Positions 18,059 to 27,288 are shown, counted from the first letter of the stretch. The stretch: DNA of 64,000 nucleotides from an uncultured Dysosmobacter sp. (GCF_947631165.1 NZ_CANRKH010000005.1:1-64000), one strand, 5' to 3'. A program made the numbers and translations. Notes: a model not told the origin generated them from the letters alone.

Positions 18059-18421
18059 TCACTCGGAAACGTGTTCCAGGCCCTGGTCGATGATGGTCTT
18101 TACATGGTCGTCCGCCAGGGAGTAAAACACGGTCTTGCCGTCCCGGCGGGCTTTCACCAGCCGGGCGTTTTTCAGCGCCCGCAGCTGGTGGGAGATAGCA
18201 GACTGGGTCATGCCCAGCAGCGCCGCGATGTCGCACACGCACATCTCCGCCTCGAACAGGACGTACAGGATGCGGATGCGGGTGGAATCGCCGAAGATGC
18301 GAAACAGCTCCGTCAGGTCGTACAGGGTGTCCTCGCTGGGCATTTCCCGGCGGACCCTTTCCACGATGTCCTCATGGGCGTGCATAAAATCACAGCACTC
18401 CACGTTGTAGCGGTCCTCCAT
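18059..18421 (-). CDS. ArsR/SmtB-family metal-responsive repressor (CadC-like)
   Basis: A 120-residue winged-helix repressor. The alpha-3N metal motif EMCVCDIA (CxC) and N-terminal cysteines and histidines (ECCDFMHAHED) match CadC-type sensors of Cd/Pb/Zn. The recognition helix is MTQSAISHQLRALK and the wing KARRDGKTVFYSL. It heads the metal operon and probably represses it from the palindrome at 18448-18461. Binding of metal would release the operon. Confidence 0.92.
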   Translation of the reverse strand: MEDRYNVECCDFMHAHEDIVERVRREMPSEDTLYDLTELFRIFGDSTRIRILYVLFEAEMCVCDIAALLGMTQSAISHQLRALKNARLVKARRDGKTVFYSLADDHVKTIIDQGLEHVSE

Positions 18422-18447
18422 GATCCGCCCCCTCTCACATAATCAAT

Positions 18448-18461
18448 TGAACAACTGTTCA
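18448..18461. promoter_or_regulatory. Probable ArsR/SmtB operator
   Basis: TGAACAACTGTTCA is a 6-2-6 palindrome 27 bases upstream of the ArsR start, followed by another TGTTCAT half-site at 18464-18470. It matches the TGAACA...TGTTCA form of known CadC/SmtB/ZiaR operators. Confidence 0.75.
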
Positions 18462-18538
18462 TATGTTCATTATACGAATTGAGATCCATTTGTCAACCCC
18501 CTTTTTCAAAATATGTGGAAAAAATTGCGGCGGTGTGG

Positions 18539-18630
18539 TATAGTCTTAAAAACCAGGCGATTTTCAAGGGGGCCGCGGCCCTTAAAAAGCGGTTTCAACT
18601 TGTTTCAAGTTATTTGATGATAGACTGATA
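18539..18630. repeat. Possible degenerate member of the TATAG hairpin repeat family
   Basis: TATAGTC, then GATTTTCAA, a GGGCCGCGGCCC-type stem and AACTTGTTTCAAGTT hairpin occur in the order seen in the elements at 27289 and 44010, but sequence identity is limited. It lies just upstream of the thioesterase gene. It may instead be part of that gene's leader. Confidence 0.3.
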
Positions 18631-18652
18631 CTGATTTCACCAAAGGAGATCC

Positions 18653-19087
18653 ATGATGAACGAATTAGAAAAGCAGGCGGAGGAACGGATCAAAACCAAT
18701 GCCTTTATGCATCATAACCACATTGAGATCGTGGCTGTGGAGCCGGACTGGGCGGTCTTTAAGCTGGATATCCGCCCGGAGAGCAAAAACCCCTACGGCA
18801 TGATCCACGGCGGCGCCATCTATACCCTGGCGGACAACGCCACGGGTTCCGCCGCCCATACCGACGGACGGTACTATGTGACCCAGACCAGTTCCCTGCA
18901 CTTCCTGCGGAACCAGTCGGAGGGCACGGTGCGGGCGGAGGCCCGGGTGCGGCACCGGGGCAGATCCACTTGTCTGGTGGAGGTGGATATCACCGGCACG
19001 GATGATGTGCTGCTGGCCACGGGGGAGTTCACCTTTTTCTGCGTGGATAAGGGCCTGATGGATGAAAAGGTTCAGAAGGACGGATGA
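18653..19087 (+). CDS. Hotdog-fold thioesterase (PaaI family)
   Basis: A 144-residue protein with the PaaI hotdog core: NPYGMIHGGAIYTLADNATG, including the HGG and the active-site Asp in LADNA, then TSSLHFLRNQSEGTVRAEAR and a strand VEVDITGTDDVLLATGEFTF. Such enzymes hydrolyse acyl- or aryl-CoA thioesters. CAAAGGAG precedes the ATG; a second ATG immediately follows. It is a single-gene unit with its own terminator. The substrate is unknown. Confidence 0.88.
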   Translation: MMNELEKQAEERIKTNAFMHHNHIEIVAVEPDWAVFKLDIRPESKNPYGMIHGGAIYTLADNATGSAAHTDGRYYVTQTSSLHFLRNQSEGTVRAEARVRHRGRSTCLVEVDITGTDDVLLATGEFTFFCVDKGLMDEKVQKDG

Positions 19088-19104
19088 CCGGGCATAGGAA
19101 AGAG

Positions 19105-19140
19105 CGGCGGACAGGGAATTCCCTGTCCGCCGTGAATTTT
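19105..19140 (+). terminator. Terminator after the thioesterase gene
   Basis: A 28-base perfect palindrome, arms CGGCGGACAGGGAA and TTCCCTGTCCGCCG, followed by TGAATTTTT. Confidence 0.75.
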
Positions 19141-19184
19141 TATGCGGCAATATCTGCCCCGGCCCTGTCCGCCGGTGCGGCTCC

Positions 19185-21482
19185 TCACTCCCCCGCCAGC
19201 GGGAAGGTCACTACGGCGGTGAACAGGTCCGCTACGGTTTCCACGCGGAACTCTCCGCCGCAGGCCTCGGTGAAGCTGCTGGCAATGCTCAATCCCAGAC
19301 CGCTGCCGCCGCCGGTGCGGCTCTCGTCTCCCCGGACGAACCGGGCGGTGAAATCCACGCCCTCCGGCAGCTCGCTGCGGGAGGTGTTGCGGAGGCTGGC
19401 CTCTGCCCTTCCCGCCCCGGTTTTCAGGGAGAGATAGACCCGGCTGCCCTCCAGGGCGTATTGCAGGGCGTTTTGGATGAGATTCTGGAATACCCGGTAC
19501 AGCCGCTTGCCGTCGGCCACGATCATCACCGGGTCCTCCGGCAGGTCCAGCTTGAAGGTCAGGCGGCTGGCTTGTATGGGGCCGTCCATGTCCGCCAGGG
19601 TCTGCCGCAGCAGCTTGGCGAGATCCAGCCGTTCCAGCTGCACAGGCAGCTGGTCCGCCGCGGCCTTACTGACCTCGAACACATCCTGCACCATCGCCTT
19701 CAGCCGCTGGGCCTTTTCGTCAATGATGCGGGCGTAGTCCGCTGCCGCCCCCTCCAGCGGCTCCTGCCGCAGCAGCTCCGCGTAGGAGAGAATGGAGGTC
19801 AAAGGCGTTTTCAGGTCGTGGGACACGTTGGAGATCAGCTCCACCTTCATCCGCTCGCTGCGGGTCTGCTCCTCCAGCGCCTTGTGCATGCCGGCCTGGA
19901 TGTCGTTCAGGGATTCCGCCGTCTGACGCAGATCGGCGTCCTCCGGCAGGTCCAGCGGCGTGGTCAGATCGCCGTTTCGGATGGATTCCACCTGGCCGGA
20001 GAGCCGCCCGACGTCCCGGGCCAGAGCCGCGTGCTTCCGCAAGATCAGCAGAAGCGCCGCGGCGGCGATGCCCGGGACCGCCGCCATGAGCCAGAACAGC
20101 CAGTGCAGCGGAGAAAGGCCCATGCTGATCGCCGAGAGGACCCCCGTTACAGGGAGCACGCAGACCAGAACGGCAGCGGCAAGGTTCAGCCGGTTCATCC
20201 GCTTTTGGAAGGGATATTTGGGAAGGCGGACGGAGATGAAGCGCCAGAGGTTCCGCCGCTTTTCCCTGGGATTGTACCGGTGGTCGTTGTGGATGAGCCA
20301 CACCGCCCACACCAGGCACAGCAGCGCGCCGGTGTTTTCCAGACCGGCTGCCAGGCTCCTGACCAGCTCTGGAAGCCAGTAGGCCAGCTCCTCGATCTCC
20401 ACATAGGAGTAGGAGAAGGACCACCAGATGTCCCGAAAGACGTTCCAGCCTCTCGCTGTCAGCAGTGCCGCCAGCGGCAGTACCACCGCCAGGAACCGCA
20501 GCTCCGTCCACACATGGATGGTCCAGGAGGCGATCTTTTGATCCGCCAACCGCTTTTCCCGGCGGAGTATGAACCATACCGCCAGCAGGAGCAGCCCCAG
20601 ACCCAGCAGCGCCGCCTGCCGGAAGTAAAATCCCCGGCCCTCCTGAAGGCTCTGGCAGACATAGTACATCCGGCTGCCCTGGGTGTAGCCGCCGTCGGCG
20701 TAGTCCCTCTGGTAATACAGCACCGGCGTCTCCCGGACGGCCATGCAGATTGTCACGCCCCGTACATCTTCTCCCGCCGGGAAGTTTTCATAGCCGGGAA
20801 CGAACCAGTCGGACTCCCCGGTCAGGATGCCGCCGCCGTACACATCCACCTCCGCGCCGTCCTTCCAGATGGAGACCGTTCCCCCCTGCTCGGGGCGGAA
20901 GGCCAAAAAGAAGTTGTAGCCTTCCGGCAGGTCGTCATAGCTGCCGAGCTGCTGGCCGCTGTCTAGGTTGCTGTATTTGAGGACCCCGTAGCAGGAGACC
21001 CTATACAGCACGTTTTTGTCACTGCGGTAATAGAAGTCCTCATTCCCCGGCTTGTCGGCTTCCGGCTCGTAACGGACCGGGGTATCCACGTAGGCGACCT
21101 CTGCGTATAAAGAAGCGGCGGTGCCGCTGACGGCCTCCCGCACCACCTCCGTGTCATACCAGTCCAGCCGTCCCCCCGCCGCCAGGGTCAAAAACTCCCG
21201 CAGATAGGCGGCGGTCTCCGCGCGGAAAGCCTCTGTTTCCTGCCAGTCGTCCTTCCACCATTCGCCGGCGCCCCGTTCCCAGGCCAGCCGCCCCGCCATG
21301 GCCCCCAGGCTGCTCAGCACCAGGCTCAAGCCCAGAAAGAAGGCCAGAAAGCCGGCCGCGGCCTTGGTTTGCTGCGCCCTTTTCGGATGGCCGCCCCCGC
21401 GGATCGCAGTGTTTCCGGTTTTTACCGCGTCCTGGACCATGCCTCCTACGGCCTGCTCCAGGGCCTCCGGCTTGTCATCCAT
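19185..21482 (-). CDS. Large membrane sensor histidine kinase
   Basis: A 765-residue kinase. One N-terminal helix (GFLAFFLGLSLVLSSLGAM) is followed by a roughly 240-residue external domain, then several further helices between about residues 290 and 480. The cytoplasmic part has HisKA with the phosphorylated His in SNVSHDLKTPLTS, and a catalytic domain with QNLIQNALQYAL and GGGSGLGLSIAS. The start is the ATG overlapping the response-regulator stop by eight bases. It partners that regulator. The extracellular ligand is unknown. Multiple mid-protein helices are more than typical for the class. Confidence 0.88.
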   Translation of the reverse strand: MDDKPEALEQAVGGMVQDAVKTGNTAIRGGGHPKRAQQTKAAAGFLAFFLGLSLVLSSLGAMAGRLAWERGAGEWWKDDWQETEAFRAETAAYLREFLTLAAGGRLDWYDTEVVREAVSGTAASLYAEVAYVDTPVRYEPEADKPGNEDFYYRSDKNVLYRVSCYGVLKYSNLDSGQQLGSYDDLPEGYNFFLAFRPEQGGTVSIWKDGAEVDVYGGGILTGESDWFVPGYENFPAGEDVRGVTICMAVRETPVLYYQRDYADGGYTQGSRMYYVCQSLQEGRGFYFRQAALLGLGLLLLAVWFILRREKRLADQKIASWTIHVWTELRFLAVVLPLAALLTARGWNVFRDIWWSFSYSYVEIEELAYWLPELVRSLAAGLENTGALLCLVWAVWLIHNDHRYNPREKRRNLWRFISVRLPKYPFQKRMNRLNLAAAVLVCVLPVTGVLSAISMGLSPLHWLFWLMAAVPGIAAAALLLILRKHAALARDVGRLSGQVESIRNGDLTTPLDLPEDADLRQTAESLNDIQAGMHKALEEQTRSERMKVELISNVSHDLKTPLTSILSYAELLRQEPLEGAAADYARIIDEKAQRLKAMVQDVFEVSKAAADQLPVQLERLDLAKLLRQTLADMDGPIQASRLTFKLDLPEDPVMIVADGKRLYRVFQNLIQNALQYALEGSRVYLSLKTGAGRAEASLRNTSRSELPEGVDFTARFVRGDESRTGGGSGLGLSIASSFTEACGGEFRVETVADLFTAVVTFPLAGE

Positions 21483-22176
21483 GCTGTTCCATTTTGTATC
21501 CAATACCCCACACCACCTTGATGTAATCTGGCTCCTTGGGATTCAGCTCGATCTTTTCCCGAATGCGGCGGATATGGACCATCACCGTGTTCTCGCAGGC
21601 GTAGGCATCCTCGTTCCACACCCGGCGGTAAAGCTCCTCCGCCGGAAAGATCCGGCCGGGATTCCGCATCAGCAGGTCCACGATCCGGGTCTCTGTGGGG
21701 GTCAGCCTCACCGGATCTCCGTCCGCCCGCAGGGTCAGGCTGTCTGGGTCATAGGTCAGCCGCCCATTGACGATCAGGCGGCCCCGGCCCTCGGCGTGGA
21801 TGTCTCCCAGGGACGTATACCGCCGCAGCTGGCTCCGTACCCGGGCCGTCAGCTCCTGGGGATTGTAGGGCTTGGTGACGTAGTCGTCCGCCCCCATGGA
21901 AAGGCCCAGGACCTTGTCCGTGTCCTCGCTTTTGGCGGAGAGGACGATGATGGGCAGGTTCCGCTTCTCCCGGATGCGGATCAGGGCGGACAGGCCGTCC
22001 AGCTTGGGCATCATCACGTCGATCAGGATCAGCCGCACCGCCGGGTCCAGGGCGTGATCCAGAGCCTCCAAGCCGTTGTAGGCCCGGCGGACCTGATAGC
22101 CCTCCCGTTCCAGGGTTATGGCGATGGCGCCGACGATCTCGGGGTCGTCATCCACCACCAGGATGCATTCGTTCAT
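21475..22176 (-). CDS. OmpR/PhoB-family response regulator
   Basis: A 233-residue regulator. The receiver domain has acidic pocket DDD at residues 9-11, phospho-acceptor Asp in ILIDVMMPKLDG and the conserved Lys in YVTKPYNP. The C-terminal winged helix contains RLTPTETRIVDLLMRNPGR and NTVMVHIRRIREKIE. Architecture and sequence resemble VanR-type regulators. It is first in the operon, upstream of and overlapping the sensor kinase. Confidence 0.93.
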   Translation of the reverse strand: MNECILVVDDDPEIVGAIAITLEREGYQVRRAYNGLEALDHALDPAVRLILIDVMMPKLDGLSALIRIREKRNLPIIVLSAKSEDTDKVLGLSMGADDYVTKPYNPQELTARVRSQLRRYTSLGDIHAEGRGRLIVNGRLTYDPDSLTLRADGDPVRLTPTETRIVDLLMRNPGRIFPAEELYRRVWNEDAYACENTVMVHIRRIREKIELNPKEPDYIKVVWGIGYKMEQHG

Positions 22177-22303
22177 GAGCGTTCCCCCTTGAGCATGTTC
22201 AGGATACCGGGCAAATCTTACAGGCTTCCTGACAAAAATCTTACAAGTTTCTTACAAAACAGCTGCCGATAAACCATTTTGTGGAATTGCACACTACGAA
22301 AAG

Positions 22304-22330
22304 CCGGACGGGTGAGACAGACCCGTCCGG
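22304..22330 (-). terminator. Terminator after the second kinase gene
   Basis: CCGGACGGGT and ACCCGTCCGG pair around a GAGACAG loop. On the minus strand the stem is followed by CTTTTCG, a weak T-run. It separates the two two-component operons. Confidence 0.7.
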
Positions 22331-22333
22331 CGG

Positions 22334-23569
22334 TCATTTCTTCAGCGGCATGGTAAAAATGAACCGGGTGGAAGCTGCGTCGCTCTCTGCCCGCAGCGTT
22401 CCCTGATGTTCCCCGGCGATGACCTTGGCAATAGGCAGCCCCAGACCGAAGCCGGATTGCTCCCCTCGGGAACCGTCCGCCCGGTAAAACCGCTCGAACA
22501 GCCGGGAGAGCTGCTCCGGCGGTATAGGCGCGCCGGGATTGGCCACCACCAGACGGGCCTGCCGGTCCGTTTTCTCCAAAGTCAGTGTCACGGCCCCGCC
22601 GGGGGCGCCGTATTTGATGGCGTTGTCCAGCAGGATGCCCGCCAGCTGCCGCAGCTTGTCCCGGTCGCCGGCCACCAGGACGTCCGGCTCGATCCGCTCC
22701 AGCAGGGGCTTGCCTGCCTCAAAGGCCACCGGCTCGAAGGCCAGGGCACAGTCGGTCACTACGTCCGAGAGGGATAGCTCGCTGAGGACGGCGGTGCGGA
22801 CCATATTGTCCGCCCGGGCCAGGGTCAGCATTTCTTCCACCAGGGATTTCATCTGCTGGGCCTCGGAGTGGATGTTGTCCGCCCACCGGGCGGGCCTGTC
22901 CGCCAGGGACGCGGCCTCCAGTAGCTCCGCGTTGGAGAGGATGACCGTCAAAGGCGTTTTCAGCTCGTGGGAGGCGTCGGACAAAAACTGCCGCTGCTGC
23001 CGCCAAGCCCTTTCCACCGGCCGGGTCGCCCATCGGGAGAGCAGGACGGAGACCCCCAGCAGCAGGAGCAGCGCCGCCGCGCCGATGATGAGATAACTGC
23101 CCATCATCTCCCGCAGCACCGCCCGTTCCATGGAGGCGTCCACAAAGGCCAGACGGATGTACAGGCCCTTATCCTGCCGCAGATAGCGCAGGTGGTAGTC
23201 CTGAATGAAGCCCTCTGTCTCCGGCTGGCTGAGGCAGTCCTGCAAAATGGCGGTCAGCTCCGCACTGTCGTCCAGATTGGAATAGGTGCCGCCGGTGACG
23301 TCGGCCAGATAGGCGCCGCCCCGGGGATAGACATTGACGGTGAAGTAGGGCAGCAGGATGGTCTGGTCGCCGTCGATGGCGATGCCCACGCTGGGCTGCC
23401 CGCCCAGGGTATAGCCGCTCTCCTGGGCCACCTGATGCAGGAGCTGGCGGCTCAGGTCCTCCACGTTCCGCCGCATGGCGAAAAAGACGGACAGGAACAC
23501 CGCCGCCAGCACGGCGGTGACCATGGCCATGCAGATGGCCACCAGCTTCAGCCGCAGTTTTCGGATCAT
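22334..23569 (-). CDS. Sensor histidine kinase
   Basis: A 411-residue kinase with two membrane helices: residues 5-30 (LKLVAICMAMVTAVLAAVFL) and about 157-178 (LIIGAAALLLLLGVSVLLS), enclosing an extracellular domain of about 125 residues. HisKA carries the His in SDASHELKTPLTVI; the ATPase domain has LLDNAIKYG and GFGLGLPIAK. It follows its response regulator by 60 bases and ends at a terminator. The signal is unknown. Confidence 0.92.
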   Translation of the reverse strand: MIRKLRLKLVAICMAMVTAVLAAVFLSVFFAMRRNVEDLSRQLLHQVAQESGYTLGGQPSVGIAIDGDQTILLPYFTVNVYPRGGAYLADVTGGTYSNLDDSAELTAILQDCLSQPETEGFIQDYHLRYLRQDKGLYIRLAFVDASMERAVLREMMGSYLIIGAAALLLLLGVSVLLSRWATRPVERAWRQQRQFLSDASHELKTPLTVILSNAELLEAASLADRPARWADNIHSEAQQMKSLVEEMLTLARADNMVRTAVLSELSLSDVVTDCALAFEPVAFEAGKPLLERIEPDVLVAGDRDKLRQLAGILLDNAIKYGAPGGAVTLTLEKTDRQARLVVANPGAPIPPEQLSRLFERFYRADGSRGEQSGFGLGLPIAKVIAGEHQGTLRAESDAASTRFIFTMPLKK

Positions 23570-23629
23570 GACAAGCGTTCCCCCTTGTCGAAAAGTCTGT
23601 GGAAAATGTGGAAAAAGTACGAAAATCGG

Positions 23630-24310
23630 TCAACTTTCCTGGCTTTCCAGACAGTAACCGACCATACGGATGGTTTTGATCCGCACCTGGGACCGCAGAT
23701 GGGCCAGCTTCCGGCGGAGGAAGGAGATATAGACCTCCACGTTGTTGTCCTCGGCGTCGGACTCATAGCCCCAGATCTTTACCAGCAGGCTCTCCTTGGT
23801 GATGACCATCTCCCGGTTCCGCATCAGCAGCTCCATCATATCGAATTCCTTGCGGCTGAGGCGGACGGAGCGGTCCCCGCAGGACAGGGCGAAGGAGGCT
23901 CGGTCCAGCTTCAGGTCGCCGTAGGACAGGGCGTCGGCGTCCCGCAGCTCCGGCTGCCGCCGGGTCAGCGCCCGGACGCAGGCCAGCAGCTCCTTTGGCT
24001 CAAAGGGCTTGGTCAGGTAGTAGTCCGCCCCCAGGTCCAGCCCCTCCACACGGTCCGATACCTCCGACCGGGCGGTGAGCAGCAGCACCGGCGTGGCGTT
24101 TTTCTCCTGCCGCAGGCGGCGCAGCACGGTAAAGCCGTCCATTTTGGGCAGCATCACATCCAGGATCACCACGTCGTAGATGCCTGTGGCGGCGTTGTCC
24201 AGTCCCGCCTCGCCGTCGTGGCAGACGTCGGCGGTATAGCCGTTCAGCTCCAGCAGGTCCTGCAGTGTGGAAGCCAGCCGTGTTTCATCCTCCACCACCA
24301 GTACGCGCAT
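23630..24310 (-). CDS. OmpR/PhoB-family response regulator
   Basis: A 226-residue regulator with receiver Asp in VVILDVMLPKMDG, Lys in YYLTKPFEP and a winged helix with RLSRKEFDMMELLMRNREMV and NVEVYISFLRRKL. It pairs with the kinase downstream. The ATG follows GAAAGGAGGATCTCTT. A DUF4340 lipoprotein-like gene lies just upstream in the same direction with a 22-base gap, so all three are probably one operon. Confidence 0.93.
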   Translation of the reverse strand: MRVLVVEDETRLASTLQDLLELNGYTADVCHDGEAGLDNAATGIYDVVILDVMLPKMDGFTVLRRLRQEKNATPVLLLTARSEVSDRVEGLDLGADYYLTKPFEPKELLACVRALTRRQPELRDADALSYGDLKLDRASFALSCGDRSVRLSRKEFDMMELLMRNREMVITKESLLVKIWGYESDAEDNNVEVYISFLRRKLAHLRSQVRIKTIRMVGYCLESQES

Positions 24311-24332
24311 AAGAGATCCTCCTTTCAGATGT

Positions 24333-25346
24333 TCAGCCCTCCAGGCCCTTGGCAGATATCCGCATCAGCGGGTCCAGCGATGCGGTGGGCAGCAGATAGA
24401 TGGTGCTGTCCTCGTCCATCCGCACGTAGCGGCCTGTACCGTCGGCCGCCTGGGTCCCGATGGTCAGCAGCAGCGTTTGCTCTGTGCCGCCCTCGGTGAG
24501 ATAGCGGATATCCACGGTGGCGGCGGGAGAGGTGAAGCCGCAGATCTCCGCCGCCTCGTCAGAGGGCCGGTAATCCACGCATTTTTCAAAAGCCATGCCG
24601 CTGAGATCATCCAGCAGGGCCTGGACCGTCTCGTCGTCGGTGACATTGGCGCCGTCGCAGCGCCAGGTGGCGGCGCCGCCCTCCTCCGTCCGCTGGGCGG
24701 AGAGGGAGGTGATGACGGGCAGGCTGTCCTCGCCGGCGGCAGCGCCCCGGATGACGATGGAGGCGATGGTGTTCTCCGTCAGTTCCGGCAGCTCCGGCAG
24801 GATGTACATGTCGTAAATGGGGACGCACATCAGCCGGTACAGGGTATCCGGGATGATATACACCGTGTCCTCCTGGTCATTGAGCTGCATGTAGTAGCTG
24901 TTGCCGTCGGTGGTGGCCCGCCCCAGCGTCATGGTGATGGCGCTGCCGCTCTCAGTGGAAGCGGTGAGGGAGGCGGTGGGTGCGTCCATGCCGCTGTTGG
25001 CGATGGCGTCGCTGTCGGTGACAGTCTGCTGAGGCGTCCAGGAGACCAGCAGCTCCAGAATGGCGTCTACTGTGGCGGTGTCCAGGGGGAACTCCGGGTC
25101 GCCGTCCCAGGTCCACTTCCCTGCCTCATCCAGAGAGAAGGACAGGGTCGTTTTGCCGTTCTCATAGGTCAGCGCGGTGATGGAAGCGGCGTCTCCGGCG
25201 GTGATGCCGGGAACGGTGCCGTCCGGCGTCTCCGGCTGGTCCCGGTTCTCCCGGTATCGCATACCCAGCACGATCAGCAGCGCGGCGCACAGCACCGCCA
25301 GGATCGTGCTGAGGATGGTGATGGTCCTTCTTTCTTGCCAGGTCAT
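24333..25346 (-). CDS. DUF4340-domain membrane-anchored protein
   Basis: A 337-residue protein with an N-terminal anchor helix (TILSTILAVLCAALLIVLGM, residues 9-28) and the repeated DUF4340 pattern: GKTTLSFSLDEAGKWTW, then a lead-in SASTTES-like stretch and YYMQLNDQEDTVYIIP, repeated near the C-terminus as GRYVRMDEDSTIYLLP. In many clostridia DUF4340 proteins accompany gliding-like ABC transporters (GldG); here no transporter is adjacent. The ATG at 25346 is preceded by AGGAGG. It heads a promoter-driven operon with the two-component system, so it may be a surface accessory of the sensor. Confidence 0.75.
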   Translation of the reverse strand: MTWQERRTITILSTILAVLCAALLIVLGMRYRENRDQPETPDGTVPGITAGDAASITALTYENGKTTLSFSLDEAGKWTWDGDPEFPLDTATVDAILELLVSWTPQQTVTDSDAIANSGMDAPTASLTASTESGSAITMTLGRATTDGNSYYMQLNDQEDTVYIIPDTLYRLMCVPIYDMYILPELPELTENTIASIVIRGAAAGEDSLPVITSLSAQRTEEGGAATWRCDGANVTDDETVQALLDDLSGMAFEKCVDYRPSDEAAEICGFTSPAATVDIRYLTEGGTEQTLLLTIGTQAADGTGRYVRMDEDSTIYLLPTASLDPLMRISAKGLEG

Positions 25347-25404
25347 AGGAAATGTCCTCCTGTCAGCGGTAGCCCGGCGGGGCGCCGCAGGATATGTATT
25401 CCTT

Positions 25405-25433
25405 AGTATACCACACCATGGCCGCCGTTGCAA
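25405..25433 (-). promoter_or_regulatory. Promoter of the DUF4340-regulator-kinase operon
   Basis: On the minus strand TTGCAA (25433-25428), 17 bases, TATACT (25410-25405) gives a near-consensus sigma-A promoter 59 bases upstream of the DUF4340 start. The rest of the 368-base gap to the hydrogenase gene holds the divergent promoter and no gene that I can see. Confidence 0.65.
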
Positions 25434-25592
25434 ATTGGAAGGCAATTTGTTTCTGTCCGCCCCATCGGCGCAGGAACGCCAGTCCTCCCGCTTCTCCCGC
25501 CAGCGTACCGGTGGAAGCTGAAAACCGCCTGAAACACTTGGTAAAAGGGGCGCTAATATCCAGAAATTCCCCGGATATCCCAAAACAGGCGC

Positions 25593-25621
25593 TTGCAAAA
25601 GACCCTATGGTCCTATATAAT
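25593..25621 (+). promoter_or_regulatory. Promoter of the hydrogenase-like gene
   Basis: TTGCAA (25593-25598), a 17-base spacer and TATAAT (25616-25621), about 94 bases before the ATG. The spacer contains AGACCCTATGGTCC, a possible small palindrome. Confidence 0.65.
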
Positions 25622-25714
25622 GTGAACGGGCCGCGCCGGGTTTGCGCGGAAAGAGGGAAAAACGCTGGCCGGGACGGAACGCGGCTGTCCGGCCGACAGA
25701 TGGAGGAAAAACAT

Positions 25715-27229
25715 ATGAGAGGTGTACACAGCGCGGTGGACGATATCCGCCGCGGCGTATTTACCGAAGTGGCCCGTCTGGCCTATGAGTATGAGGATGG
25801 CGACCGGGACAAGGTGGATCTGATCCCCTATAAGCTGGTCCCCGGCGACGAAGCCAAATACCGCCATGACGTGTATTTGGAGCGGGCGGTCATCATCGCC
25901 CGGGTCCGGCTGGCCCTTGGCATGAACATCGATATCGGCGGACACCTGAGCACCCATATCGACGAGGCGGTCACCGACCAGAAATATTTTGAAAATCCCC
26001 TGGTCAACGTGATCCATTCCGCCTGCAACGCCTGCCCACCCAAGCAGATCCGCATCACGGACAGCTGCCAGGGCTGCCTGTCCCATCCCTGCATGAACGT
26101 CTGCCCCAAGGACGCCATTTATTTGGATAAGGACAAGCACTGCCACATTAATCAGGACAAGTGCATCAAGTGCGGCAAGTGCTTCAACCAGTGCCCCTAC
26201 CGGGCCATCAGCTACATCGAGCGCCCCTGCGCCGCCGCCTGCGGCATGAACGCCATCGAATCCGACGAGCGGGGCCGGGCCAAGATCAACTATGATAAGT
26301 GCGTTTCCTGCGGCATGTGCCTGGTGAACTGCCCCTTCGGCGCCATCGCCGACAAGAGCCAGATCTTTCAGATCATCACTGCCATCCGCCGGGGCGAGGA
26401 GGTCATCGCCTGCGTGGCTCCCGCATTCGTGGGCCAGTTCGGCAAGGAGGCGACCCCTGCCAAGCTGAAGGCCGCCATGCGGACCCTGGGCTTTGCCGAC
26501 GTGGTGGAGGTGGCCATCGGCGCGGACCTGTGCACGGTGGAGGAGGCCAACGACTTCCTGAAAGAGGTGCCGGAGAAGCTGGACTGGATGGGCACCAGCT
26601 GCTGCCCCGCCTGGTCCATGATGGCCAAGACCATGTTCCCGGAATTCAAGGACAACATCTCCATGGCCCTGACGCCGATGGTCATCACCGCCCGCATGGT
26701 GAAGAAGGACCACCCCAACGCCCGCATCGTGTTCGTGGGGCCCTGCGCCGCCAAGAAGCTGGAGGCCAACCGCCGCACCGTCCGGTCCGACGTGGACTTC
26801 GTGCTGACCTTCGAGGAGCTGCTGGGCATGTTCGACGCCAAGGAGATCGACTTTTCCAAGATCGAGGCCGATCCCGCCGACGACATGGACGAGGGCACCG
26901 GCCTGGGCCGGGGCTTCGCCGTGGGCGGCGGCGTGGCTGCCGCCGTGGTGGAGGCTATCAAGCACATCGACCCGGACCGTGAGATCCAGGTGGAGTACGG
27001 CGACGGCCTGCGGGAGTGCCGGAAGATGCTGACCATGGCCAAGGCCGGCAAGCGCAATGGCTATCTGCTGGAGGGCATGGCCTGCCCCGGCGGCTGCGTA
27101 GCGGGAGCCGGCACCATCCAGCCGGTAAAGCAGAGCGCCATGAACGTTCAGAAGTTCAAGGAGGCCGCTCCCGAGCAGAGCTGCACCGCCAGCCCCCACC
27201 TGCACCGGCTGGAAGAGGTGGAGGAATAA
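25715..27229 (+). CDS. Monomeric [FeFe] hydrogenase-like protein (group B type)
   Basis: A 504-residue iron-sulphur protein. Residues 104-210 hold an unusually Cys-rich ferredoxin region including SCQGCLSHPCMNVCP, CIKCGKCFNQCP and CVSCGMCLVNCP. The H-cluster motifs follow: TSCCPAW (294-300), GPCAAKK (342-348) and ACPGGCVAG (456-464). The second motif reads GPC rather than the MPC of the biochemically well-studied group A enzymes, which points to group B. Such proteins may evolve or sense hydrogen with ferredoxin; activity here is inference. GGAGG precedes the ATG. The maturation genes are not in the window. Confidence 0.85.
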   Translation: MRGVHSAVDDIRRGVFTEVARLAYEYEDGDRDKVDLIPYKLVPGDEAKYRHDVYLERAVIIARVRLALGMNIDIGGHLSTHIDEAVTDQKYFENPLVNVIHSACNACPPKQIRITDSCQGCLSHPCMNVCPKDAIYLDKDKHCHINQDKCIKCGKCFNQCPYRAISYIERPCAAACGMNAIESDERGRAKINYDKCVSCGMCLVNCPFGAIADKSQIFQIITAIRRGEEVIACVAPAFVGQFGKEATPAKLKAAMRTLGFADVVEVAIGADLCTVEEANDFLKEVPEKLDWMGTSCCPAWSMMAKTMFPEFKDNISMALTPMVITARMVKKDHPNARIVFVGPCAAKKLEANRRTVRSDVDFVLTFEELLGMFDAKEIDFSKIEADPADDMDEGTGLGRGFAVGGGVAAAVVEAIKHIDPDREIQVEYGDGLRECRKMLTMAKAGKRNGYLLEGMACPGGCVAGAGTIQPVKQSAMNVQKFKEAAPEQSCTASPHLHRLEEVEE

Positions 27230-27240
27230 TCGAAACGATC

Positions 27241-27275
27241 AAAGGCCCCCGGCTTTCGCCGGGGGCCTTGCTGCG
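27241..27275 (+). terminator. Terminator after the hydrogenase gene
   Basis: AAAGGCCCCCGGC and GCCGGGGGCCTT around TTTC, followed by GCTGCG; a strong stem with a weak T-run. Confidence 0.75.
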
Positions 27276-27288
27276 TGATAAGTCTCAA

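Noticed and set aside
19461-20966. 501-codon plus-strand frame opposite the sensor kinase
   Set aside because: Kinase motifs are clear on the minus strand; the opposite frame is Gln/His/Arg-rich and has no ribosome site or family resemblance.
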